In this document: positions 47,076 to 58,300 of the stretch, in pieces
How the letters are laid out: every line of letters begins with the position of its first letter
How positions within the stretch are numbered: the first letter of the stretch is position 1
From: Archilochus colubris
Lineage: Eukaryota; Chordata; Aves; Apodiformes; Trochilidae
Direction: 5' to 3'
DNA: 64,000 nt
NCBI GenBank assembly: GCA_023079485.1
Contig: CM041092.1
Location: 514,127-578,126, forward strand
The notes under the pieces: model-generated
What the model was told of the DNA's origin: nothing
Databases searched by the model: none
What the model saw: only the letters and a program-made list of their open reading frames with translations
Program-made: the position numbers and the translations under genes

Positions 47076-49469
47076 CCTGGCTTTTTTTTTTTTTTTTTTA
47101 ATCCTGAATTCCTCACTCCCACCCCCCATTCTGTTGGTGTGCTTTATGAACTCTCTCTATGAGAGGCTTAAAAATCAAATTTGGCTGGTGGCAAATAGTA
47201 ATTAAGTTCCAGATGACGCAGGTGATGACTTTCCCTTGCAATATGGAGCAAATGCCAATAATAAATGCAGCTAGGTTCTGGCTCCAGATGCAGTGAGTGG
47301 TTTTGTTAGCTGACTGGCTCCCCGAGGCAAGGGAGCTGCAGTGGGGAGGACCCAGCTCCAGGGAGGGGTCTGCGGCCCCACCACTCTTTCCTGCACGCAG
47401 TTTGGGGTTGTTTGAAATGCATATTGTCTGTGTACGTTTCAATAAGGCAAATGCCAAGCAGGAGTGCCGTGGGGCTCCTCCTCTGCCGGATGATTAAGTC
47501 CTCAAGACTGGCAGCCAGAGGGTCATTATCAGTGGTACTTCCAGGTCAGCGTCTGCGCAGCGGAGTTGGAGGCAGTGGTTGACCTTCTGACAGCCCCACA
47601 GGGCACCAGAGCTTCCTGCCACAGAAGTAACCATGGCTGATTTGGGGTTTTTATTTTTATTTTTTTCTTTTTGAGGGGTATTTGTTTTAAAATGCAAATA
47701 TATTATAACATATGTGACTTCAGGATATTCAGATGGGAAGGCAGAACGCATTTCCTCCCTTCTTTTTACCCAGCGAATTTCCAACTTAAATGCTTCATGA
47801 GGAAAAAGGGAAGGCATGGAATAAATAGGATGGAATTAACAATAATAGTGATGAAGATGTCTTACCTTTTCCTCTCTATGATGGTCTGCTAACTTTTTGT
47901 CAATGGCAGGCTTGATGCAATGAGTCTTCTTGCGACTGGATCAAGCTGGTGATGCTAACAACACCCATGCAGTAAACTGCTAGGTGGCTTTGTTTCATGT
48001 CATGCCTAATGTCTAGCATAAAAATAATCCATATATGAGTATTATTTTGTACGTAAGGTACTGCAGCACACCCAAAACTGTGAAGCTTTGGAGAGTCTTC
48101 TTTCTTTCGCCTTCAATAAATTGTAAAAAAAAAAGACCTTTTAAAATCCTGCCAATTGCACCTTGTGGTGACCTGACTTAAATGCAGAAGCCATTGGTTG
48201 ACTTTATTTTCATCCTTGCAGGAAGAATAGTTGTTTATAAAACTCAACAAGCATAAAACAGTGTGCTTCAGGATCGTAAATAGCATTTGAAAAGGTTTTG
48301 AGATTACACACTACTGCCTGAAATACTACAGGGCAAAATTCTTCATCTTTATTCAGGTAAATGAGTAGTTTTGATCAAGGAATGACAGTCAGAGCTCCAG
48401 GATGTGGCTGATAATAACTCAATAAATCAGCAGTGCTGTGAGCTGGTGGTGCTCAGCTTCCTCCCAACACATACTCAGTGAGCATTTAACTGGGAGAGGC
48501 TGTGGTTCTGTGACACCCCTGTCCCCATCTCCCTGGCGGGGGCTGTCACCAGCAGCAAGACATCAACCTGCAGCTGGTCACACTGGGGCAATGCTCCTGC
48601 TGGGCTCCTGGGTGCCTGAGCAGTCGTTTCAAGTGCTGTCTGGAGCCCTAAATGCACTCTGCAGGCAGAACAGAAAGTGCAGCTGTTTATGTGTGTGTTT
48701 ATGGACAGATTTGGGAAACTGGACCTGAAGCTGTGGGAGCTGAGTGCGCGTCAAAGTGCAGTGCTGGAGGAGCTGGGGAAGGGGGGGTCTGTCTCCATGC
48801 ACCACTCACCAAGAGGTTGGCTGTGGTTGTGTAAGATGTCTTCCTGCAGCAGATGGTGTGCTATTTTGGAGCCTGTATCCTTATTTCTGGTCCATTTTTC
48901 CGCTGTGGCTCCCGGTGATATTTTTACATGTTCCTGGGTGCAGCAGGAGCTGACACCCTCAGCCTGTGCTGCGCCCTGTGAGTACCTGGGGTGGGTGAGC
49001 AGGAGAGAAGGGAAGGTGCTTAGGGTGATTTTGTTACCAGAGAGTTCAATCCCATGGTTAATGGAGCAGGAGAAGAGAGGTTCCCAGCCATGGGCATCCA
49101 TGGGCAGTGGGCACGTGGAGGGTCCTCAGCCCCAAGGGGGCAGAGGTGGCGTCTGTTGGTAGGGTTACTGCTGATCCCCTCAGCTCTGCCCTCCTAAGAT
49201 GAGAAGAAATATAGATTGGATGTGTTGACCCAGCCCTGGTGAAGGCTGTACCCAACTGGAAAGTGCTTGACTTCCTCCTGGCCATGGGGCTCCACGTCAC
49301 ATGGAGAAAGAGCCAGGCTGGCAGGAACCTTCTGCTCAGCATCCACAGGGGCACCAGCTGCTCCCCAGCCACCCTGCACAAGGTGAAGGCTGTGGTGGCC
49401 ATGCCTGCTTCAATGATAAGCAAAGGGCTCTTCTCTTGTTCCTCCGTGTCCCCCAGCACCCCAGCCCCC
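47076..49469. other. Intergenic DNA
   Basis: No gene can be supported. It contains a T run (about 47083-47099), AT-rich unique blocks at 47150-47290 and 47640-48420, and GC-moderate sequence leading into the CR1 element. Confidence 0.5.
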
Positions 49470-51033
49470 CTGTAATCCAAAAGGAAACCGTCAGTGATCT
49501 ACTGAACTGCTTGGATCCCCACAAGTCTATGGGACCAGATGGGATCCACCCAAGGGTGGTGAGAGAGCTGGCAGAAGAGCTCGCCAAGCCTCTCTCTATC
49601 ATCTACCAACAGTCCTGGCTCACTGGGGACATCCCAGATGATTGGAAGTTGGCGAATGTCACGCCAATCCACAAAAAGGGCCAGAAAGAGGACCCAGGAA
49701 ACTCCAGGCCCGTCAGCCTGACCTCAGTGCCTGGCAGGGTCATGGAACAGATCATCCTCAGTGCAATCACACAGCACCTGCAGGATGGGCAAGGGATCAG
49801 ACCCAGCCAGCACGGGGTTAGGAAGGGCAGGTCCTGCCTGACCAACCTGAGCTCCTTTTATGATCGGGTGACCCGACTGGTGGATGAGGGGAAGGCTGTG
49901 GATGTGGTCTACCTGGACTTCAGCAAGGCCTTTGACACTGTCTCCCACAGCATCCTCCTGAAGAGGCTGTCAGCCCGCAGCTTGGACAGGAGCACCCTGT
50001 GCTGGGTTAGGAACTGGCTGGAGGGCCGGGCCCAGAGAGTGGTGCTGAACGGGGCTGCATCAAAATGGCGGCTGTGGTGTCCCCCAGGGATCAGTGTTGG
50101 GCCCAGTGCTGTTCAATCTCTTTATTGATGATTTAGATGAGGGGATTGAGTCCCTCATCAGCAAATTCACAGATGACACCAAGCTGGGGGGAGTGTGGAT
50201 CAGCTGGAAGGCAGGAGGGCTCTGCAGAGGGACCTGGACAGACTGGAGAGTTGGGATGATCCCAATGGGATGAGGTTCAACACGGCCAAGTGCCAGGTCC
50301 TGCACTTTGGCCACAACAACCCCATGGGAGCTCCAGGCTGGGGACAGAGTGGCAGAAAGGGACCTGGGAGTCTGGATTGACAGGAAGGTGACCATGAGCC
50401 AGCAGTGTGCCCAGGTGGCCAAGAAGGCCAATGGCATCCTGGCCTGGATCAGGAACAGCGTGGCCAGCAGGTCCAGGGAAGGGATTCTGCCCCTGTACTC
50501 AGCCCTGGTGAGGCCACAGCTTGAGTCCTGTGTCCAGTTCTGGGCCCTCAGCTCAGGAAGGAGATTGAGGTGCTGGAGCAGGTCCAGAGAAGAGCAAGGA
50601 GGCTGTGAAGGGATCCAGCAGAATTGCTGTGAGGAAGGGCTGAGGGAGCTGGGGGTGTTGAGGCTGGAGAAGAGGAGGCTCAGGGGAGACCTCATCACTC
50701 TCTCCAACTCCCTGAAAGGAGGTTGGAGCCAGGGGGGGGTTGGGCTCTTTTCCCAGGCAACTCTCAGCAAGACAAGAGGGCAGGGTCTCGAGTTGTGCCA
50801 GGGGAGGTTTAGGTTGGAGATGAGAAAGAATTTCTTTCTGGAGAGGGTGATCAGGCATTGGAATGGGCTGCCCAGGGAAGTAGTGGATTCTCCATGTCTG
50901 GAGATATTTCCAAAGAGCCTGGATGTGGCACTGAGTGCCATGGGCTGGGAACCACGGGGGGAGTGGATCAAGGGTTGGACTTGATGAGCTCTGAGGTCCC
51001 TTCCAACCCAGCCAGTTCTAGGATTCTATGATT
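49470..51033 (+). mobile_element. CR1 LINE, 5'-truncated, with decayed reverse transcriptase (ORF2)
   Basis: The largest transposon copy in the window. Its reading frame encodes the middle and end of a non-LTR reverse transcriptase. DGIHPRVVRELAEELAKPL and NSRPVSLTSVPGRVMEQI are family landmarks, and VVYLDFSKAFDTVSH is catalytic motif A. Frame is lost near 50060-50090, just before the [12 protein letters not shown] motif. Further on, motif C reads FTDD where active copies normally have FADD. Later segments, including the C-terminal RKNFFLERV-type region, are in other frames. The element ends in CR1's terminal ATTCTATGATTCTATG at 51018-51033. It is a dead copy; 5' ORF1, endonuclease and promoter are absent. 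Confidence 0.95.
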
Positions 51034-52009
51034 CTATGCTGGCACAGGGACACCCCGAGGGGACAGGGGAGGGATGTGCTGCTCCTCCAAAGGAGATGCA
51101 AACATGCCAGGGGAAAAGGAGCACCTGCCATTTTGTGGGCACTCTGAAATTGCTGTGGCATTTGGGTGACATTTTCCTTTGTGCTGTGACCCCCCACCCC
51201 TTACCTGCTCACGTCAAGCAGTGGTGGTGGTGCTGATGCTACAGACCTCGGGACAACCCAGGAAACACAACGTGCAGACCCCTTCCTTTTCCAGCTCTGA
51301 GCCCACCATGGGAAGAGGACTGGCTCCCCACACTGTGGAGTTGTCCCTTGTCCCCTCCTGCCACATTCCCCTGGTCACCCTGCCCTGGATGGTTTTTTTT
51401 GGTTTTTTTTGGTGTGAAATGAGAAGCAGCTTGAAATCTTTCATGAGTGAGGAAGGAGGTTTGATCACTGGCTTTATTGCACTAGGAAAAAAAAACCAAA
51501 CCAAACAACGCCTGCATTCTGTTAATGTTATGAATTAGCAGAAATTAAAAAATCGGGTTGTCTACACGTTGCTTGGAAATTGTTTATGGCAAATAATGAA
51601 GAAAGCAGAGCGGGCTGCCTGCGGCTGGCTGCTGAGGCACGGGATCGCCTTATTAATTAAAATACAAGTCAGCTTTTCCCAGCACTTGTAGCCCGTGGCT
51701 ATCCAATGTACTCCACTTGATTGAATCAGGTAGTGGCAGCACAGGCATTTTTTATTTTGTGCTGCAAGGGATAAGAAAAAATGTAAAGCTGTTTTCTGCT
51801 GCTTCATTTGAAAAAATATTATTTTGGGATGAAGGTGAGGGAGGCAGAACACTGGGGTGGGGGTGAGGGAGGCTCAGGCTGAGGAGGGGCTGTGTCCCCT
51901 GTGCTGTCCCTCTGTGTCACCCCAGCCTGCAAAACCTTCCCGAGATGTTGAGTAGCCCCAAATGTGACCTGAGCTCCTTTGTACCTGCACTCTGGTGGGG
52001 GCTGTGGCT
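51034..52009. other. Intergenic DNA
   Basis: Unique, partly AT-rich sequence (51470-51830) between two CR1 copies. No gene is seen. Confidence 0.5.
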
Positions 52010-52190
52010 CCCACATGATCCCCCAGCACTGCCAGAGCCACCCCCACCCCATGTCCCTCATCCCCACATCCCCAGGGCTCTGAAACCCCTCCAGGGATGA
52101 TGGGGACTCCAGCCCTGCCCTGGGCAGCCTGGGCCAGGCCCTGACAACCCTTTCCAGGGAGAAATTATTCCCCAGCTCCAATGCAAGGTG
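52010..52190 (-). mobile_element. CR1-type LINE tail fragment
   Basis: The reverse complement matches the plus-strand copy at 26.2 kb through the block CCCATCATCCCTGGAGGGG and the flanking GGACATGGGGTGGGGGTGGC. Same subfamily, truncated at both ends. Confidence 0.8.
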
Positions 52191-53164
52191 GAAGAGAGAG
52201 GGAAGAGGAAGATGGGGGTAGCAGCACTCCAACACCTTCCCAGGGCTGGTTTGGAGCTGTTATCCTGCAATAAAAATGCAGAATTATCAGGGTGAGCAGA
52301 CACCTCTCTGTCCCCAGCACGCTGTTTCGTCAAAACTTGGGCTTACCTTTTCAAAACCTTTTTGTCAGACTTGTCCACATTTGTAGGGACACCTGGAAGG
52401 GTCTCCTAGGAGACTTATTTCAGTATTGCTGGAGTACCCACAGTATCTTAATATTGCTTATTTAATTGCTTGGTTATTGATTAATATTTATCATTAAAGG
52501 ATACAAGAAAGCACACAGGGTAGGTGATGTGTCACCTCAGCATCAGTGGAGCAACCCCAAGTTATGGAATTTCCTGACTTTTAAATGCTTGATCTTGCAA
52601 CATTAACATTGCATTAACACTGGGGGTGGGTTGCATTTCATTTTATAAAGGCCAGGGGGGAAATAAGCTATTTCCCTGCTGCCCATATTTGAAATCCATG
52701 CTCAAGTGAACACTGGGTCAGCCCCTAACCAGATGTAAGTACACAGCTGAGTTATTGGATTTCTTGATGATGAATAGAGATCAGGAACTGCACCTGTCTG
52801 CCTGCCGAGAGATTTGCATAAAAATGAAGATTCCGTACACCTGCAGATGGGAAATGTTGATGAATGGCACCGAGTGTATGCCTGTGAACCCCACAACTCC
52901 AGCTTGCAGATAACATGCTGCAGAGTTGTTCCAAACCCACGTGTCCCCTCCGTGGGAGAAGAGCAAGAGGAGAAGCTGGCAGCCTGGTCCTCCTTAGCTG
53001 ATCCCATTCCCTGGCACAGAAATTGCTGGGAAGTTTCAGCAGCTCTGCCACCGGGTTCAGGATGAGGCCACAAAGTGTGCTGATTGCTGCTTATCTGCTG
53101 CTCCACAGCCAAGAGACTTCAGCTGTGCAGAGCTTCAGAGTGGGTCACTGCAGCAGGGCAGGTT
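52191..53164. other. Intergenic DNA
   Basis: Unique sequence with an AT-rich stretch at 52430-52520. No gene or repeat is recognised. Confidence 0.5.
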
Positions 53165-53395
53165 TCTTCATTTTGGGGAAGAAATTGTTCCCACTCTCCA
53201 ACCTAAACCTCTCCTGGCACAACTTGGGGATGGTTCCTCTTGTCCTACCCCTTGTTCCTTGGAGGAGACTGATCTCCCCTGGCTTCAGCCTTCTTTCAGG
53301 GAGCTGTAGAGAGTGAGCTTTCCCCTCCAGGCTTTCTCCCAGCCCCATGACCCTTCTCTGGACATACTCTGGCCCCTCCATGTCCTTGTGGTGGG
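53165..53395 (-). mobile_element. CR1-type LINE fragment (internal part of the 3' end)
   Basis: The plus strand reads CCAACCTAAACCTCTCCTGG, then CTTGTCCTACCCCTTGTTCC and TCTGGACATACTCTGGCCCC. These are the reverse complement of standard CR1 3'-region wording. It is an older, more diverged copy lacking the terminal octamers. Confidence 0.75.
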
Positions 53396-55079
53396 CCTGG
53401 CAGCTGGAGGAGAAGCAGTGAGGGGAGCAGGGCCAGCCCCAGGGCCACTCTCCCCCTGGATTTTTTATTGCTGGTGCCCCTCAGACAGAGACCCCATGTC
53501 CCCAAGCTGTCCCACTGCCATCATGAGCTATAACCAGACTTGTGGGTTCTCTTTTCCTTGCTAATATTGCTTGGTTTGAAATTCTGTTCTACCCAAGAGG
53601 GGAATGTTTCCAAGTTGATTTCTCACCGGTTTTTATATTCCCTTTAATTTAGAAAAACACATATAAATAGCAGAAGGTATATTTCGTGTGTACACAACCA
53701 CTTTTCCAATGGCTTCATTATTGTGTGGGAAAGGAAAATAACATATTGGTGGTAATTTTAGCCTCCTTGGTTGTTAGGGAACTCGGCAAGTGCTGCGAGA
53801 TGTGTTGATCCTTGGGCTGGTGGGGACACAGGGAAGAGGGGCAGCGGCTGGGGGGCTGAGGGGATGCTCACCTCCCCATCCAGGGGCCCTTGGAGGCTCT
53901 GCCAACAGCAGGATTGAGCACACAGAAGAATTATGAATAATTAAACATTATTTTAAAATAAACTTCTCCTGCATTAGGGCAGCGCCATGCCATGGCAATC
54001 AAGCCTTCCCCACTGCTTCACCTCCAATACTCCTTCCCAGGAATGAGCCCTGCTGCACTGATAGTGGGGAGTGGGGTGATGCTGGGGTGCCTGGCATGGT
54101 CCCCTGGGCCACCCGGTGTCACAGTGCCACCAGCTGTCACCTCTGCCACAGCAGGTCCTGGCCCTGGGGGAAGCAGGGGGGGCTCAGGACAGGCAGCCTG
54201 TATGGGAGAGAAAGTGCAGAGTGCATGGGGACCTTACAAAAGTAGGCTGGCAAATACTAGTGATAACTATTTTAATTCATCTCCTCTGACATGAATAGGA
54301 ACTTTCTCTTACAACTGAATATAAATAGAAGTTGGACATAGCGTTACTATATGAATAAATGAATTAATCAATCACTGACAAAAACATACTATGTAATCAA
54401 AAGATTTTTCATGTTAAGATTAATTTAGTGTAATACATGCCTAAATATTACATAAGCCCCCTTGACATTGAATTATAGGGCTCGGGGAGGAGGAGGGGTG
54501 GGCTGGGTGGTGCGGGAAGGTGGGACAGAGCTGGGAATGGGGCAGCCAGCAGGGATTTTTTGTCTGTGTTCTGTGTGGGATGAAGGAAAAACTATATATG
54601 TGCATTTATACTGCAAACAGGGACCACAGGTTTTGGACTTTGCTCTTGCAGGCCCATGGGAGTCTGAATATTCCTGCAGGATCGGGTGCTCCCCCTCCCC
54701 GGGAAGCAATGGCAGCTGAGGGCTCTCAGCCCCTCCAGAGCTGGCACGTAAGGCTTTGCCTGCACAAGTTAATTAATCTAATGAGGCAGCTTCTCTTGAT
54801 ACGTTATGTGTTCTGTATGCTTTCTCCCAGCAAATGATCACACATCCTAAAAATATAATCTTCATTCTCCACTCGGAGTTGTGCTTGGAAGCTGAGGTTA
54901 GACAAATTCAGCCCTGAAAGGAAATGCGATTTCCCAGCAGCCAGCGTGGTTAAACATATGGAGCAGTTCCTGGGGAGTGGGCACACCCCCGGGGCTCAGT
55001 CATTAAAACCCGATTACAAATCTACCCTCACCCAGTTTGGTGCTGGACCCTGGTACCACACCACTGCCCGCCTGGGCGG
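53396..55079. other. Intergenic DNA with AT-rich unique blocks
   Basis: AT-rich, repeat-free blocks at about 53560-53790, 53920-53980 and 54240-54480. No gene is seen. Confidence 0.5.
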
Positions 55080-55374
55080 CACAGAAACAGGTCCTGGGGA
55101 GTCTCTGGTCCTTACCCACCTGCTGTGGATGTGCAGCACAGAAACACAGGTCCTGGGGAGCCACTGGTCCTTGCCCACCTGCTGTGGATGTGCAGCACAG
55201 AAACACAGGTCCTGGGGAGCCACTGGTCCTTGCCCACCTGCTGTGGATGTGCAGCACAGAAACACAGGTCCTGGGGAGCCTCTGGTCCTTGCCCACCTGC
55301 TGTGGATGTGCAGCACAGAAACACAGGTCCTGGGGAGCCTCTGGTCTTTACCCACCTGCTGTGGATGTGCAGTG
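55080..55374. repeat. 59-bp tandem repeat, five copies
   Basis: Copies begin at about 55080 (57 bases, lacking an AC), 55138, 55197, 55256 and 55315. The unit contains CAGGTCCTGGGGAGCC, TGGTCCTTGCCCACCTGC and TGTGGATGTGCAGC. Copies 2 and 3 look identical by eye. Because 59 is not a multiple of three, all frames cycle through the unit, which explains open frames on both strands. Confidence 0.97.
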
Positions 55375-58300
55375 CTGCAGGGGCCCTGCTCTTCCCCGGA
55401 GCACTCCTGTCTCCATCGGGCTCCAGCACAGAGCAGCAGTCACTGCTCCTGCTCTCCTCCCACCCACCTGCCTGGAGACAGCAGGGCAGCCCCAGGGAGG
55501 TGGGGGGGCTGGGGAGCAGTAAAGATGATGTGGGGTTTATTTGTTCGGTGCCGGTGAGATGAGACCATCAGGGGAAGAACCTTTTGATTTTGCATTTGTG
55601 TTGTGTATTGATTTCCTTTAGAGCAGTGACACGGGCTGCTGCTAATACCTGCCTCGTTAAACTCCGCGGCAGCTCCGCGCTGCAGCCAACGAGGCAGCGC
55701 TACGTGTCGGGAGAGACTGCTGAGCGCCTGGGCCCCTGCTTGCTGATGCTTTATTCCTAATCCCTGCAGTGATGAGGATCAGATTCCCCATCCAACGGGC
55801 TCTTGGCTGAGGTCAGGCTGGCTCTGTGGGTGCTGCAGGAGGCAAAGGGCTCTCCCAAGTGCCCACATTTTAGAGGGACCGTAACAGCAACTAAATTTTT
55901 TTATTATTATTATTTTTCCACAACACTTTTCCCCACACTGTTATCTGCAGCACGACGCTCCCCCGAAAACTGAAAGGGAAGCTGAGATTTTTATCTGGTC
56001 AAAACCCACTGGGCGAAAGCACCAGGCAAGTGAGATCTGCGGAGGTGCTCTGCTGCTCTTGAACACGGGGGATGCTCAGCCCCGGCCATGCCCCACAGCA
56101 CACAGGGTCCCCCCGCCCCGCTGCTGCCCCTGGGGACCCTGCGGGTGGCAGCAAGGTGGGCACGGGCGTGGGGCAGATGGTGGCCAGGGACCAGGGCAGG
56201 GGCGGGCAGGCACGGCTGCGGTCCAGAGCCATGGGGTAACTCTCCAGACAGCGTTTCCTTCCTGTTCCTGGTCAAACTGAAACTTTTTTTCACTTTTTCT
56301 TGCTGGTGAACGTGCCAACACCCATTTGTGATGAACCTGAAATTCTTTTTCCTCTCTGCAATGTTCTTTTTGTTGTTGTTGTTTTTTCTTTATTTCCTTC
56401 CCCCCCCCGAATTCTTTCAATGCGCTTCAGTTTTTTCAAACCTTTCATGAAGTGAGGGGCTTTTTGGGTACAGACGGGTGGGGACGATAGCTGCGGGGAG
56501 GGGATGGAATGACAAGGTTTGATCATGGGAGAGCGAGAGCCGGCGGCTGATGCCGTGGAAGGACGAAACCCGATCAGCCAGGAGGGGGAGGAATTGTTCT
56601 GTGCTTGGGGCCGGAGCGGCGGGCGGGCGGCCTGCGGGGAGCGGGCTGGGCTGCGGGCCGGCTGGGGTCCCGCCTGGGGTTCTGCTGGGGTCCGGGCTGG
56701 GGTTCAATCGGGGGCTCGGCTGGGGTCCGTGTGGGGTCCGAGCTGGGGGTCCGGAGCTGTGCAGCGGTGCCTCCCCCTGGGGCAAGGGTCTTGCTCCGGG
56801 GGAGCCGTGCTGCTCAGAGGGAGCACAGAGCCCCCCTATGCCCCTGCTCCCCCCGCAGTGTTCCCTGGCAATACCTCCTCGCTCACCACGTCACGGGGAT
56901 GAGTCACGCGTGTGCAGCCCCTGGCGTGATTCAGCGTGAGGGGGACAGGGGCAGGAGTTGTCCCTCCAGGGTTCTTGGCAAGGCCACCCCCATCCCGCAG
57001 GTCCAGAGGCTGGGCTGCAGGTTCCCAGCAGGACGCAGGAATTGCACGGCTCAGCCTTGCACCTGCAGGAGGAACCAGCCCCACTCTTCTGTGAATTCAC
57101 CCCATAACGAGAAACATATGTCAGAGAACATGATTTCCTACAAACCGAGCATTTGCTGCATCGTTTATGGCTAAGTCTGAATGCAGTCACAGCTGTCATG
57201 GGAATTACGGGTTCCTTGGTTTTCATAATTAAAAAGAGAGAGAGGGGAAGAGCGGGGAGAGGAAGCAGGAGCGAGCAGGCTGGTGCCATGGGTGCAGCGG
57301 GCGGCTCCGCTGCGGGGTGGAGAAGTTCTTCTGGTGCAAACTGGCTGAAATATTCCCTATCCCGGCAGGTTGTGCAGGGCCAACCGTCTGCCTGGCTCGG
57401 TGCTTAATTAAATAAGAGATATTCCAAATAAATAATAATAATAAAAAAATTAGGCTCTGGTTTTGGGCTCTTGGGAAATCATTACTGAGGAGTGACCTCT
57501 CTTAACCTGGATCAGGTTCATGCAGGAGATGTCAGAGCGTGAAGCATAGCAAATATCCATGAGCATGTACAATTACAGGTTTATTAAAGGGAAACAAGTG
57601 AATACAGTGAATGGAAAACCCTGTTTTATGGACACAGCGAGCAGGTGCTTTCAGAAAGAACCACTCTGGTGTCAGCAGGGGCTGTGCCCCGAGCTCCATC
57701 CAAGCTGTCCCACCAGGGACCAGGCTGTGGAAGAGCTCTGCTGCTCCAGAGTCCTGCCAGCACAGGAGATGTTTCACCTGGGCCTTGTGCAGGGTGGAAC
57801 TGGGAAGGGATGGGTTACCTCTGCCTGGGGAAGTGCCTGGAGAGAAAGGGCTGGCTCGGGAGGGGGCTGGCTTGTGTGCACCAGCTCAGAGCCAGCACAG
57901 AGAGAGGCTTCTCCATCGAGGTCACCATCCCAGCTACAAGGGCTGGAGGAGTACAGCATTCCTCTTGCCTTCTGATGCTTCTCTTGCTCCTGATCAGTGC
58001 CATAAACTGCAGGAAGCTCCTGGGGATAAAACCCTGGGGCAACACCTATTTGTAAACACCCTGGGAAATGCCAGACACAACCTTTCTCATCCCTCCGTGG
58101 AGCACTTGCTGCTTCTCCCGTGGTACCTCTGCCACAGCATCGCTGCCACCCCCGCCGCCCACCCGCCTCTCCTCCGGCACTCCCCACAATTACAGCTCCC
58201 TGTAATTAATAATGTTTTCATGAAGGGCATTTTCCTTGTATTGGGAAGCAACTGCAATCACACTGACTGTATATCAACCAAGATACAAGTCACTTGGGGA

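Noticed and set aside
55080..55374. Resemblance to a CRISPR array
   Set aside because: Units are directly contiguous with no unique spacers, and the genome is that of a vertebrate.
55037..55562. Overlapping open frames on both strands
   Set aside because: Produced by the 59-bp tandem repeat, which lacks stops in several frames.
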